Of a DNA stretch of 64,000 nt, positions 53,465-63,036 are shown in pieces (the stretch's first letter is position 1; the number at the start of each line of letters is the position of its first letter). The stretch spans positions 124,001-188,000 of the forward strand of contig NZ_LOHP01000017.1 of NCBI RefSeq assembly GCF_001482305.1, given 5' to 3'. Source of the stretch: Leucobacter sp. G161 (GTDB lineage Bacteria > Actinomycetota > Actinomycetes > Actinomycetales > Microbacteriaceae). The position numbers were made by a program, and so were the translations under genes. The notes under the pieces are model-generated. The model did not search any database and was not told the DNA's origin. It saw only the letters and a program-made list of their open reading frames with translations.

Positions 53465-53476
53465 CGGTGTACACCG
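53465..53476. promoter_or_regulatory. CGGTGTACACCG palindrome upstream of the DUF3107 gene
   Basis: A perfect 12-bp palindrome 31 bp upstream of the DUF3107 start: a candidate operator. The rest of 53434-53766 holds no gene apart from the terminator at 53733-53758. Confidence 0.35.
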
Positions 53477-53732
53477 CAACCCTTCCTTACTCGAGTGTAT
53501 GGCTGTGGGGCGGTGGCAAGCCTCGAAAACGGGAGGCGTTCGCCGTCAGCGCAGCCTTTCGCGCGTAGCGGTAGCCGCGATGGCAGGCACCAGCTGACTC
53601 ACTACGATTCGTATGCAATCGACCGACCGTATGCCGAAAGCCCACGAAACTTCGATATTTTTGGGTAATCGCAGACATAACGGTTGGTGGCGGGGGCAGC
53701 GGATGCGGGCAGCGGAGGCGGGACCGCTGAGG

Positions 53733-53758
53733 CGGGGCGGATCGCGAGATCCGCCCCG
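53733..53758. terminator. Terminator of the penicillin-acylase-family gene
   Basis: CGGGGCGGATC (53733-53743), GCGA loop, GATCCGCCCCG (53748-53758), 8 bp past the stop of the leftward gene. Confidence 0.75.
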
Positions 53759-53766
53759 AGGCATGT

Positions 53767-56406
53767 TTACTTCGCGGGGGACAGCGTCAGTGTGTCCTTC
53801 GTCACAGCATCAACTGCCTTGGGCGTGAACGCCCAGTCGTACTGCTCGCCGACGGCCCACCCTGCCACCTGATCGGTGTAGTTCTTGTGGAAGGCGTGTC
53901 CGCTCTGGCCGGTCAGGTTCTGCCACGTCGAGGCGTCCCAGTCGGAGACGTCGATGACCATGCGCATCGACGGCACCGTCGATGTCGCGTAACCCTCGCC
54001 CAGGCTCCAGCCGGTCGCGTTTACGACGCCCGAGCCGCCGGGGGTGTCATAGGGGCCGCGGTTGAAAAGCGCTTCGATCGGTGCAATGCCGCTCTCGCCG
54101 AACGAACCGTGCGTGAGCGTGATCGCGTGCAGCTTGCCCCAGTTCCACTTTTCCGGGTTCTTCCCCTGCAGCTTCGTGAGTTCCGCGAGCGCGTCCTCCG
54201 CCGCGCCCGTGAGGAGCTCTTGCTGTGTGACAGTTCCTCCCTGCGTCCACCACTCCGAGTCGGGGGCGTCAAGCTGGAGCGTGAACATCCGAGCGAAACG
54301 GGACTGGTCGTCGCGCGGAATATCGCCGTCCCGGCCCGTCACGAGCCGTTCGGTGACGTGTTCCCACAACACGTTCGCAAACGCTGCGGGCGCCGACTCC
54401 ATCGAGTTTTGGCCGTCCCAGGACGCCAGCAGGTCGAGAGCAGCCTGCAGATCCTTGTCGTCAGAAGTGACTGAGGCATAGGCCTGCTTGAGTGCGCTCG
54501 CCGCCGGCATCTGATTGTCCATGTGGATCGCTGCCATGTCTGCCGCGCTCACGGGCCCCGCGGCGATTTTCTCCTCGAGGAGTTCGACAATGCGCGCAGC
54601 GCGGTAACCGTAGTCCCAGTCGCGGCTGAGGAAGTGCGCGTAATCGTCGTTCACGATCGCGTTGTTCGCGGTGACGATGTACCCGGCCTTCGGGTTGTAG
54701 GACCAGGGCTGTTCCTCGAACGGAATGTAACCCTTCCAGTCGTATTGACTGCTCCAACCCGGGGTCGGCAGGAAGCCCTCCTGGCCGGCCGCGCGGATCG
54801 GGAGCTTCCCTGGCGCCTGGTAGCCGATGTTGCCCTCGGGGTCGGCGTAGATGAGGTTTTGGCCTGGCACGTCGAACTTGCTCGCGGCCTCGCGGAAGTC
54901 AGTGAAGTTCTCGGCGCGGTTGAGCATGAAGATTGCCTCGGGGGTGGAACCCGCGTCGAGCGCGGTCCAGCGCAGGGCGAGCGCCGCCTCGGTGTAGGGC
55001 ATCGTGCCGCCGATGTCTCCGGGCCCTACGGGCAGGATCTTCCCGTCGGGGGTCTCCGCCAGCGGGTGCTCCGCGATCGCCGTGAATTCGCCAGTGAGCC
55101 CCGAGACGATAGGGCCGTGTCCGGTTTCGCGCACAGTGATTTCAACATCGTCACCGCCAGCAACCTTGATGGTCTCGGCGCGGGTCTGCATGTCGTGCCA
55201 CTCGTTGTCGTACCAGTAGCGGTCATCCTTGACGCTCTCAACGAAGAGATCTGCGACATCGGTCGTGAGGTTCGTAAACCCCCAGGCAATGTCCTGGTTG
55301 TGGCCGATGACGATGCCGGGCAGCCCCGAGAAGCTGAAGCCGGCGACGTCGAAGGGGCACTCATCGGAGACCGTTGAGCAGCGCAGCTGCATCTGCGTCC
55401 AGACCGAGGGGAGTGCGGCACCGAGGTGCGGATCGTTCGCGAGCAGCGGCTTACCGGTGTCGGTGTACTCGCCGGAAACCACCCACGAGTTTGAGCCGAT
55501 GCCCTCACCCTGCCCGGAAATCAGTGCATCCGCTTGGTCGAGAAGCTCCTGCAGTGGCGTGAGGTTGAGCGACTCGATGAGCGTCGAGAAGCTCTCCTCG
55601 ATGAACGTTGCGCCCTGCTCGAGCTTGCCGACGGCGACGACGCGGCGTCCAGCCGGATCGTCGGCGAGGATCACTGGGTGCTCCTCGAACGGGTAACCGG
55701 GGTAGAGTTCCGCGAGTTGGTCAGCGTCGAGGAACTGGGCCTGCAGCGCACGCGCCGTCTCATCCTCAATGTTCGTGCGGAGATCCCACGCCATCGCCTT
55801 CAGCCACGCGATCGAGTCGACGGGATCCCAGGGCTCCGGCTCGTAGTCCGGGTTCTGCAGTCCGAGTATGGCGTACTCGAGCGAGAGCTCGGCGCCCGAA
55901 TTCTCTGCCATGTATGCGTTCACGCCGGCCGCGTACGCCTCGTAGTATGCGCGGGCCTCAACACTCATGTCGGCATATTCCTGTTCGGCGATACGGTGCC
56001 AGCCGAGGGTGCGCAGGAATGAATCGGTGCCCACCTGGGATTCGCCGAACAGCTCCGAGAGCCTTGCGCTCGTGAGGTGACGACGGAAATCCATTTCCCA
56101 GAAGCGATCCTGCGCGTGCACGTAGCCCTGTGAGAAGAAGAGATCATCGCTGGTGTCGGCGGTAATCGTCGCGATCCCGCGCTCGTCGCGCTGCACGGTG
56201 ACCTCACTGGTGAGCCCGGTCGCGGTGATCGTGCCGGTGGTCGTGGGGAAGGAACGCTGCACGGTCCACACGCCAAGCCCCGCCGCAATGAGCGCCACAA
56301 CGAGCAGTGCCGCGAGGATCCAGCCCACGACCCGTAGCCCGCGTCGTTTCTGTCGCGGAGTACCTTCCGCTGGGGTGACGGGTAGCGCGTCAGTAGCCTG
56401 AGTCAT
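53767..56406 (-). CDS. Penicillin acylase family (Ntn hydrolase) protein
   Basis: The 879-aa precursor has an N-terminal membrane anchor (VVGWILAALLVVALIAAGLGV) and the alpha-chain segment DLFFSQGYVHAQDRFWEMDFRR, read in parts. The autocleavage site is GEGIGSNSW, with Ser as the beta-chain N-terminal nucleophile, followed by LLANDPHLG. Family members cleave beta-lactams, acyl-homoserine lactones or other amides; the natural substrate is unknown. ATG 56406 follows GGAGG. It is divergent from adnA by 97 bp. Confidence 0.9.
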   Translation of the reverse strand: MTQATDALPVTPAEGTPRQKRRGLRVVGWILAALLVVALIAAGLGVWTVQRSFPTTTGTITATGLTSEVTVQRDERGIATITADTSDDLFFSQGYVHAQDRFWEMDFRRHLTSARLSELFGESQVGTDSFLRTLGWHRIAEQEYADMSVEARAYYEAYAAGVNAYMAENSGAELSLEYAILGLQNPDYEPEPWDPVDSIAWLKAMAWDLRTNIEDETARALQAQFLDADQLAELYPGYPFEEHPVILADDPAGRRVVAVGKLEQGATFIEESFSTLIESLNLTPLQELLDQADALISGQGEGIGSNSWVVSGEYTDTGKPLLANDPHLGAALPSVWTQMQLRCSTVSDECPFDVAGFSFSGLPGIVIGHNQDIAWGFTNLTTDVADLFVESVKDDRYWYDNEWHDMQTRAETIKVAGGDDVEITVRETGHGPIVSGLTGEFTAIAEHPLAETPDGKILPVGPGDIGGTMPYTEAALALRWTALDAGSTPEAIFMLNRAENFTDFREAASKFDVPGQNLIYADPEGNIGYQAPGKLPIRAAGQEGFLPTPGWSSQYDWKGYIPFEEQPWSYNPKAGYIVTANNAIVNDDYAHFLSRDWDYGYRAARIVELLEEKIAAGPVSAADMAAIHMDNQMPAASALKQAYASVTSDDKDLQAALDLLASWDGQNSMESAPAAFANVLWEHVTERLVTGRDGDIPRDDQSRFARMFTLQLDAPDSEWWTQGGTVTQQELLTGAAEDALAELTKLQGKNPEKWNWGKLHAITLTHGSFGESGIAPIEALFNRGPYDTPGGSGVVNATGWSLGEGYATSTVPSMRMVIDVSDWDASTWQNLTGQSGHAFHKNYTDQVAGWAVGEQYDWAFTPKAVDAVTKDTLTLSPAK

Positions 56407-56503
56407 CGTTCCTCCACTCTGAGGGCCGTGCCAATACACGGAGCCGTCTTTGAGTATGCCACACGGCAAGGCCGATGTCCGAGGCGCTCAGTAGGCTACT
56501 GCT

Positions 56504-59500
56504 ATGACCGCTTTTGACCAGACGCAGGCTCGCGTGCTCACTCTTGATCCGCGCGCACACGCTCGGGTGCTCGGGGCCCCGGGCAGCGGCAAGACGGCGC
56601 TTGTCGTTGAGAGCTTCGCGCGCGCGTCTGGGCTCGAGGGGTGGGAAGAGGGCGATGTGCTCGTGCTCGCACCGAATCGGCTCGTCGCCACTGCCCTGCG
56701 AGAGCTCGTACACACGCGTGTCGCGCGGGCGATGGGCGGAGCGCCCGTTCGCACCGCGTCGTCATTCGCGTTTTCGGTGCTCGGGCGTGCGGCTGCTGAG
56801 TCCGGTGAGGCCCCGCCCAGGCTCCTCACTGGAACCGTCCAAGACGAGGTCATCGCCGAGGCCGTCTCAACCCGCCTCGAGGGCGCGGCGCCTCGCCCCG
56901 ATGGCGGGCTCGCCCCCGAGGTGCTGCTCAGCGCGCCGTTCCGTGCCGAGCTTCGTGAACTGTGGCGCGTGCTTGATGACTTCGACCTCGATCCAGCGGT
57001 GCTCGCAACCGAACTCAATCGCGTGCTCGCGGAGTCGGGGCAGCAGGCGTTCACCGCTGGGCCTGATCCTGCGCTTGTCGGGCGCTGGCGCGAATCGCTG
57101 CACCTGCTGCACGACATCCAGGGTGCACTCGCCGAGACGCGCCCCGGTGAGGTGAGTTCGAGTGGGTTGATCCGGCTCGCCGCTAGGGCGATTCGTGATG
57201 GATTTGCCGCGGCCCCGAAGCTCCTCATCATCGATGACGCCCAGGAGCTGGGGGAGGGACAGCTCTCGCTGCTCGCCGCCTGCGCTTCCGCTGGTGCAGC
57301 GATCTGGGCGTTCGGAGACCCAGATACGGCCACAGGCGCGTTTCAGGGCGAGCGTACGCGGGTACTCGCGGGGTTAGGCGCCGAGCTTGCGCGGCGCGGC
57401 TGGACGCCCGCGCCGGGGGCTGAGGATCAGCTGGTGGTGCTCGAGACCGTCTACCGGCACGGACCCGAACTGCGCAGCTTTGTGCGCGGGCTGAGCGAGC
57501 GGATTGGGGCGGCGGGCATCGTCGCACACCGTGGCGCCGAGCCCGCGGAGGGTGTCGAGCAGCGCGGCACCGTCGAGTTTGCGCGCGTCTCCTCGCCGGC
57601 CGAACAGCTCGGGTCGATCGCCCACCGCATGCGGGCAAGGAAGCTGGGGCTCGACGGCGACACCCGCCTCGACTGGGGCGACATGGCTGTGGTGTGTCGC
57701 ACCCGCGCAGAGGTTGTGCGGGTCGCGCGGTTGCTCGCCGGGCACCAGGTGCCCACCGGGGTCGCCGCTGGCGGCATCGTGCTGCGTGAGCACCAGATCG
57801 TGCGCGAGCTGGTCGCGCTGCTGCAGCACGCGCTCGGGATCGCGACGCTCGATGCCTCGGGCGTCCTGCGGCTCGCCGGGGGTGTGATCGGTGGGCTCGA
57901 CCCGGTAGCGGTGCGTAGGCTCCGCGGGGCGCTGCTGCTCGAAGAACGCAGGCTTGCGCGGGAAGACGGCCGCGAGGCCGAAACGGTTGACGAAGTGGTG
58001 TTCGACGCATTTGCCTTCCCCGGGCCGAGCCCAGCGATCGACAGCGCCGGAGGGCGCGCGATTCGCAAACTGGGGCTCATGGCCGCCGAGGGCACGAAGG
58101 TGTTCGAGTCTGGCGGGACGCCGCGCGAGGTGCTCTGGGCGCTGTGGGACGGTGCGAAGCTGGCCGACCGCTGGCAGCAGGACGCGATTGCTGGCCGCGG
58201 CCTGCGCGCCGACGAGGCGAACCGCTCGTTGGACGCCGTGCTCGGGCTCTTCTTTGCACTGCAGCGGCACGAGGAGCAGGACAGCGAACAGCCCATTGCC
58301 GAGCTCCTCGACGAGGTGCTGCGCAACACGGTGCCGGAGGATTCGCTCGCGCAGCGAAGCGAACGGCAGGCTGTCACGGTCACCACGCCGCAGGGGATGA
58401 TTGGGCGCGAGTTCGCGCTTGTCGCCGTCATCGGAGTACAGGACGGCTCGTGGCCGAACCTGCGCGCACGCGGCTCCCTGCTCGGCACCGCGGCGCTGGA
58501 GCGCTGGCTGCGTGGCGGCGAGGCGCTCATGCCGTCACGCCGCGACACCACGCACGACGAGCTCAGGCTGTTTTTGCACTCGTGTGCGCGCGCCCGAAAC
58601 GAGCTTCTAGTCGTCGCTGTCGCTGATGAAGACAGCCACCCGAGCCCGTTCTTCGGACTCGGCAGCGATTTCCTCGTCACCGACCTGCCGAGTGCGCGGC
58701 TCACACTGCGCGGCATTACCGCAGCGATGCGGCGCAGAGCCGTCGAAGACCAGGGGGATACCACAGCCATCGGTTCGCTCGCTGCCCTCGCGAACGCCGG
58801 AGCGACTGGAGCCGATCCCCGCGAGTGGTACGGCGTGCTCGAACCGTCGAGCACCGCGCCGCTCTTTGCACAGTCCGATGATGATGAACCGAGACCGGTA
58901 CCCGTGAGCCCGTCACAACTCGATAAGGCGGAGACCTGCGCCCTCGACTGGGTGATTGGTGCGCTCGGGGGCGGTGCCGGGAGCGTGCAGGCGAGCCTGG
59001 GCACACTCGTGCACCACGCGCTCGAAACCGTCGACGGCCACGATCCTGAAGATATGCTCGCGGCAATCATGTCCGAGTGGAAGAAGCTGCCCTTCGACGC
59101 CGAATGGGAATCGGAACGCGCCAGGCGCACCGCCGCCCAGATGGCGGGCGGACTCTCCGACTACCTGCGCGAGTTCGAGGCGTCCGGGCGTGAACTGCTC
59201 GGACAGGAAGCTGGCTTTAGCCTGGAGGTTGGGCGGGCCGAGCTGCGTGGCATCGCCGACAGGCTCGAGGCGAAGCGAACGCCGGACGGTGCGGAGATCA
59301 CCGTCGTTGATCTCAAGACCGGGAGGACCCCGGCAACGAAACCCGAGGCGGAGGAACACGTGCAGATGCAGGCATACCAGCTGGGCCTCGCGCTCGGTGC
59401 CTTCGACACCGGAGACATCGACCTCGGTGGTTCCGCTGAGATTCACACCGCAGCAAAGTTGCTGTACGTGCACCCCGACGCGGCAAAGGGGAAGGGCTTC

Positions 59501-59683
59501 GTGGAACGTGAACAGGCTGGGCTCAGCGAGGAGGCTCGCGAAGCTCTCGTCGCACGCATTGCGGGAGTCGCCGAGACGATGGCGGCGGGAGACTTCACGG
59601 CGCGCATCGAACACCACTGCTCCGATCCGCACCGGCCAGGCAACTGCCGCCTGCATATCATTCAGGCGGTGAGCCACGCATGA
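56504..59683 (+). CDS. adnA: AdnA-like helicase-nuclease subunit
   Basis: The 1059-aa UvrD-type motor with a C-terminal PD-(D/E)XK nuclease. Walker A GAPGSGKTALV; motif II LLIIDDAQE, degenerate against DExx; motif III-like FGDPDTATGAFQG; nuclease motif VVDLKTGRTP with QMQAYQLGLALG. With AdnB it resects DNA ends in recombination, as in mycobacteria. The C-terminal cysteines are few (ETCALDW, then HHCSDPHRPGNC), only three of the four needed for the AddB/AdnA Fe-S cluster. It overlaps adnB by four bases. Confidence 0.92.
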   Translation: MTAFDQTQARVLTLDPRAHARVLGAPGSGKTALVVESFARASGLEGWEEGDVLVLAPNRLVATALRELVHTRVARAMGGAPVRTASSFAFSVLGRAAAESGEAPPRLLTGTVQDEVIAEAVSTRLEGAAPRPDGGLAPEVLLSAPFRAELRELWRVLDDFDLDPAVLATELNRVLAESGQQAFTAGPDPALVGRWRESLHLLHDIQGALAETRPGEVSSSGLIRLAARAIRDGFAAAPKLLIIDDAQELGEGQLSLLAACASAGAAIWAFGDPDTATGAFQGERTRVLAGLGAELARRGWTPAPGAEDQLVVLETVYRHGPELRSFVRGLSERIGAAGIVAHRGAEPAEGVEQRGTVEFARVSSPAEQLGSIAHRMRARKLGLDGDTRLDWGDMAVVCRTRAEVVRVARLLAGHQVPTGVAAGGIVLREHQIVRELVALLQHALGIATLDASGVLRLAGGVIGGLDPVAVRRLRGALLLEERRLAREDGREAETVDEVVFDAFAFPGPSPAIDSAGGRAIRKLGLMAAEGTKVFESGGTPREVLWALWDGAKLADRWQQDAIAGRGLRADEANRSLDAVLGLFFALQRHEEQDSEQPIAELLDEVLRNTVPEDSLAQRSERQAVTVTTPQGMIGREFALVAVIGVQDGSWPNLRARGSLLGTAALERWLRGGEALMPSRRDTTHDELRLFLHSCARARNELLVVAVADEDSHPSPFFGLGSDFLVTDLPSARLTLRGITAAMRRRAVEDQGDTTAIGSLAALANAGATGADPREWYGVLEPSSTAPLFAQSDDDEPRPVPVSPSQLDKAETCALDWVIGALGGGAGSVQASLGTLVHHALETVDGHDPEDMLAAIMSEWKKLPFDAEWESERARRTAAQMAGGLSDYLREFEASGRELLGQEAGFSLEVGRAELRGIADRLEAKRTPDGAEITVVDLKTGRTPATKPEAEEHVQMQAYQLGLALGAFDTGDIDLGGSAEIHTAAKLLYVHPDAAKGKGFVEREQAGLSEEAREALVARIAGVAETMAAGDFTARIEHHCSDPHRPGNCRLHIIQAVSHA

Positions 59684-62600
59684 GCGAGCCCGTATTCTCT
59701 GCGGCCCGCGTCGCCGAGATTCTTGCCGCCCCCGGGGAGGCGCCGCTGCTGCCAACCGACGAGCAACGCGCCGTGATCGAGCACCCACTGGCCGGGAGCA
59801 CCCTGGTCATCGCAGGCGCGGGCAGCGGCAAAACCGAAACGATGGCGAATCGCGTCGTGTGGCTCGTCGCGAACGGCCTCGCCGAGCCCGACTCCGTGCT
59901 CGGCCTCACCTTTACCCGGAAGGCCGCGGGGGAGCTGCGGGAGCGGATCGTCGGCAGCCTCGGCACGTTCGTCGCCAGGCTCACCGATCTCGGCGAACGC
60001 GGCCAGCTCACGCAGATCGAGCTGGCGCGCGCCTATGAGCTGCAAGACAGACTCGCGGACGGGCTCGAACTGCCCGACGTGAGCACCTACAACTCCTTTG
60101 CCGCGGGCGTACTGCAGGAATTCGGTGCGTCCGCCGGCCTGGCCCCCGGCGCCGTCGTGATCGACGAGGCGACCGCCTGGCGCGTTGCACGAGAGACGCT
60201 ACTGGCAAGCGACGACCCTGAGCTCGTCACGAGCGAGCTGCGCACCCCGAGCCTCATCAGGCACGTCATCGCGATGGATCGGGCCGTCGCCGATCATCTC
60301 ACGAGTTTCGACAGGGTCGACCAGATCGTTGCCGAGTTCAGCGGCGCCACCAGGCTGCCCTACAACGATAAGGAAGACCCGGAGAAGCCGAGCGGCAAGG
60401 TGTATGCGAAGCTGCGCGACGCTGTGAAAGCGATTGCAGAGACGCCGCTCATCACGCGGCTGGCGCGGGCCTACGGCGAGGAAAAGCAACGGCGCGGCCT
60501 CATCGACTTCTCCGATCAGCTATCGCTCGCGACGCAAGCGCTCGATGGGGCCCCCGAAGCGCTCGGCGTGCTGCGCGGCCGGTACCAGGCGATACTCCTC
60601 GACGAGGTGCAGGATACCTCGGTCGGCCAGACCAGACTGCTCGCCAAACTCTTCGGCGGGATGCCGGTTATGGCGGTCGGCGATCCGCACCAGTCGATCT
60701 ACGGCTGGCGCGGCGCCTCAGCAGAGGGCCTGCGATCCTTCCATTCCGACTTCCGCGGGGGCGACGATGCGGCGACACTCACCCTCTCCGTGAGCTGGCG
60801 TAACCCGATCCGGGTGCTCGAAGCGGCGAATGCGGTGTCGGCCGAACTGCGCGCGAACGCGGCGGTCGAAGTGCCCGAGCTCAGGCCCCGTCCGGGGGCT
60901 GGCGAGGGGCAGGTCGACGTGGTGTATCCGGAGACCGTGCACGAGGAGCGCGAACTCCTCGCCGGCTGGATGGCGCGAGCACGCGCCGAGGTTGCCGGCA
61001 AGAATGGGGAGCCGCCGACGGCTGCCGTGATCTTCCGCAAGCGGGCTGCCATGCCGGCGTTTGCTGCGGCACTCACTGAGGCCGGCGTCCCCAACCGCAT
61101 CGTCGGCCTCGGCGGTCTGCTCAGCACCCCCGAGGTGACCGATGTCGTGAGCTGCCTGCGCTGCCTCTGGTACGCGGACGCCGGCGGGGACCTCATCCGG
61201 CTGCTCGCGGGCCCCCGATTTCGGATCGGGGTCGCAGATCTCGCTGGGCTGCGCGACGCCGCCCGCTGGTTCGCGAGGCGTGACGTCAGGCAGCAGCCGC
61301 TCGCCGACGAGGATCGTGCGGCAGACAGCGTGCTGCCTGACCCCGACCGCGAGTACACGCTCATCGACGCGCTCGACGCGATCTCCTCCATGCGCGACCT
61401 CGACCACAGCGCGCTCACGGGCGTCACCGAGGCAGGGAGAGAGCGGCTCCGCGAAGCAGGACAGCTGCTCCGCGACCTCCGGCAGGGCGTCGGTGGCAAC
61501 ACCGCAGACCTCATCGGCTCAGTCACCCAGGCATTGCGCCTAGACATCGAGCTTGAAGCGAACGAAGCGAGGGGAGCGGGGGCCGGCGCTCTCGCAAACA
61601 TCGAGGCGTTCACTGACCTCGCCGAGGGATTCCTCGCGATCGATACGCGCGGCACGCTGGCCTCACTGCTTGAGTGGGTGGAACGCGCCATCGAAGACGA
61701 CGATGTTGCCGAGCACGTTGCCGCACCGCTGCCCGGAACCGTGCAACTCATCACCGCGCACGGTTCGAAGGGGCTGCAGTGGGACATCGTCGCCGTGCCC
61801 AGGGTTGTCACCGACGAGTTCCCGGGGAGCCCACGCAGCGGCTCCGGCTGGCTGCGCACCGGCGAGCTCCCCGACGAGCTTCGTGGTGACCGCGCGGCGC
61901 GCCCGCAGCTCAACTGGCGGATCGCGACCACGCAGAAGGAAGTATGCGAGCGGCTCGACGACTACCGTGCCGAGCTCAAGGACCGGCACGCAGAGGAGGA
62001 GCGCAGGCTTGCCTACGTTGCGATCACGCGATCGGCGGGGCTGCTGCTGCTCTCCGGATCCTTCTGGGGTGGACAGACTCGGCCCCGCCCGCCGTCGGTC
62101 TACCTCCGAGAGCTACAGGAAGGGTTCTGTCCCGATCTGCCAGAAGCCTCAGCCCACGAGGCCGACCCGAGTCAGGTCGCCGAGCTCACCGCGAACTGGC
62201 CGCTCGATCCGCTCGGGCACCGCGCGGCGGGCGTCTTCCGCGCCGCGCACGCGGTGACGAGCGCGGCGCTCTCGGCCGATGCGCAGCCCATCGACGAAAC
62301 AGTGCGCCTACTCCTCGCCGAACGTGATGCGGCCGAGGCCAGTGCGCAAGGGACCGGAGACGCGCCGGCTGAGTCGCTTCCCGAACGCATCACCGCGTCG
62401 ACATTCCACGAGTTCGTCGAGGACCCGCTGACCGCGGAACGCAGCCGGATTCGGCCGGTGCCGCAACGACCATACCGGCGAACCCGTGTGGGAAACCGGT
62501 TCCACGAGTGGGTTGAGCGTCGCGCGACGACTCCGGGTGGCACCGCGCTCCCGCTGCTCGGGCTCGACCCGGAAGAGTGGGATCCCGGTCGCGGCGAATT

Positions 62601-63027
62601 CGATGCTGAGGTCGAACTGCAGCCGCTCATCGAGGTGTTCGAACGGTCACGCTGGGCGACCAGGCAGCCGATCGCGGTGGAACTCGAGGTGACGCTGCCG
62701 TTCGCCGGACGAACCCTGGTGTGCAAGCTCGACGCGGTATACCGTCTCGATCCTGATGGGGATGCAGCGGATGAGCCGCGCTACGAGGTGGTCGACTGGA
62801 AATCTGGTCGGGCGCCCGTCAACGCGGCGGAACGCGAGAGCCGATTCTTCCAGCTCGACCTGTACCGGCATGCATACGCCCAGTGGGCAAGGATCGATCC
62901 CGCACGCATCGACGTCTCCCTGTTCTACGTGTCGGAAGATGTCGAGATCCGTGGGGAAGCGACGCGGAGCCTCGCAGACCTTGAAACGGTGTGGCTTGCG
63001 GCAGCAGCGAACCTGGTGGCGGAGTAA
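59680..63027 (+). CDS. adnB: AdnB-like helicase-nuclease subunit
   Basis: A 1115-aa SF1 helicase with a C-terminal RecB-like nuclease. Motif I GAGSGKTETM, Ia LTFTRKAAGELRERI, II LLDEVQDTS, III GDPHQSIYGWRG, V TAHGSKGLQWD and VI RRLAYVAITRS are all intact, so it is the active motor. Nuclease motifs: HEWVERRA, VELEVTLPF and VVDWKSGRAP with QLDLYRHAYA. It forms the AdnAB double-strand-break resection complex with the previous gene (ATGA overlap). Confidence 0.94.
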   Translation: MSEPVFSAARVAEILAAPGEAPLLPTDEQRAVIEHPLAGSTLVIAGAGSGKTETMANRVVWLVANGLAEPDSVLGLTFTRKAAGELRERIVGSLGTFVARLTDLGERGQLTQIELARAYELQDRLADGLELPDVSTYNSFAAGVLQEFGASAGLAPGAVVIDEATAWRVARETLLASDDPELVTSELRTPSLIRHVIAMDRAVADHLTSFDRVDQIVAEFSGATRLPYNDKEDPEKPSGKVYAKLRDAVKAIAETPLITRLARAYGEEKQRRGLIDFSDQLSLATQALDGAPEALGVLRGRYQAILLDEVQDTSVGQTRLLAKLFGGMPVMAVGDPHQSIYGWRGASAEGLRSFHSDFRGGDDAATLTLSVSWRNPIRVLEAANAVSAELRANAAVEVPELRPRPGAGEGQVDVVYPETVHEERELLAGWMARARAEVAGKNGEPPTAAVIFRKRAAMPAFAAALTEAGVPNRIVGLGGLLSTPEVTDVVSCLRCLWYADAGGDLIRLLAGPRFRIGVADLAGLRDAARWFARRDVRQQPLADEDRAADSVLPDPDREYTLIDALDAISSMRDLDHSALTGVTEAGRERLREAGQLLRDLRQGVGGNTADLIGSVTQALRLDIELEANEARGAGAGALANIEAFTDLAEGFLAIDTRGTLASLLEWVERAIEDDDVAEHVAAPLPGTVQLITAHGSKGLQWDIVAVPRVVTDEFPGSPRSGSGWLRTGELPDELRGDRAARPQLNWRIATTQKEVCERLDDYRAELKDRHAEEERRLAYVAITRSAGLLLLSGSFWGGQTRPRPPSVYLRELQEGFCPDLPEASAHEADPSQVAELTANWPLDPLGHRAAGVFRAAHAVTSAALSADAQPIDETVRLLLAERDAAEASAQGTGDAPAESLPERITASTFHEFVEDPLTAERSRIRPVPQRPYRRTRVGNRFHEWVERRATTPGGTALPLLGLDPEEWDPGRGEFDAEVELQPLIEVFERSRWATRQPIAVELEVTLPFAGRTLVCKLDAVYRLDPDGDAADEPRYEVVDWKSGRAPVNAAERESRFFQLDLYRHAYAQWARIDPARIDVSLFYVSEDVEIRGEATRSLADLETVWLAAAANLVAE

Positions 63028-63036
63028 CGACCCAGG

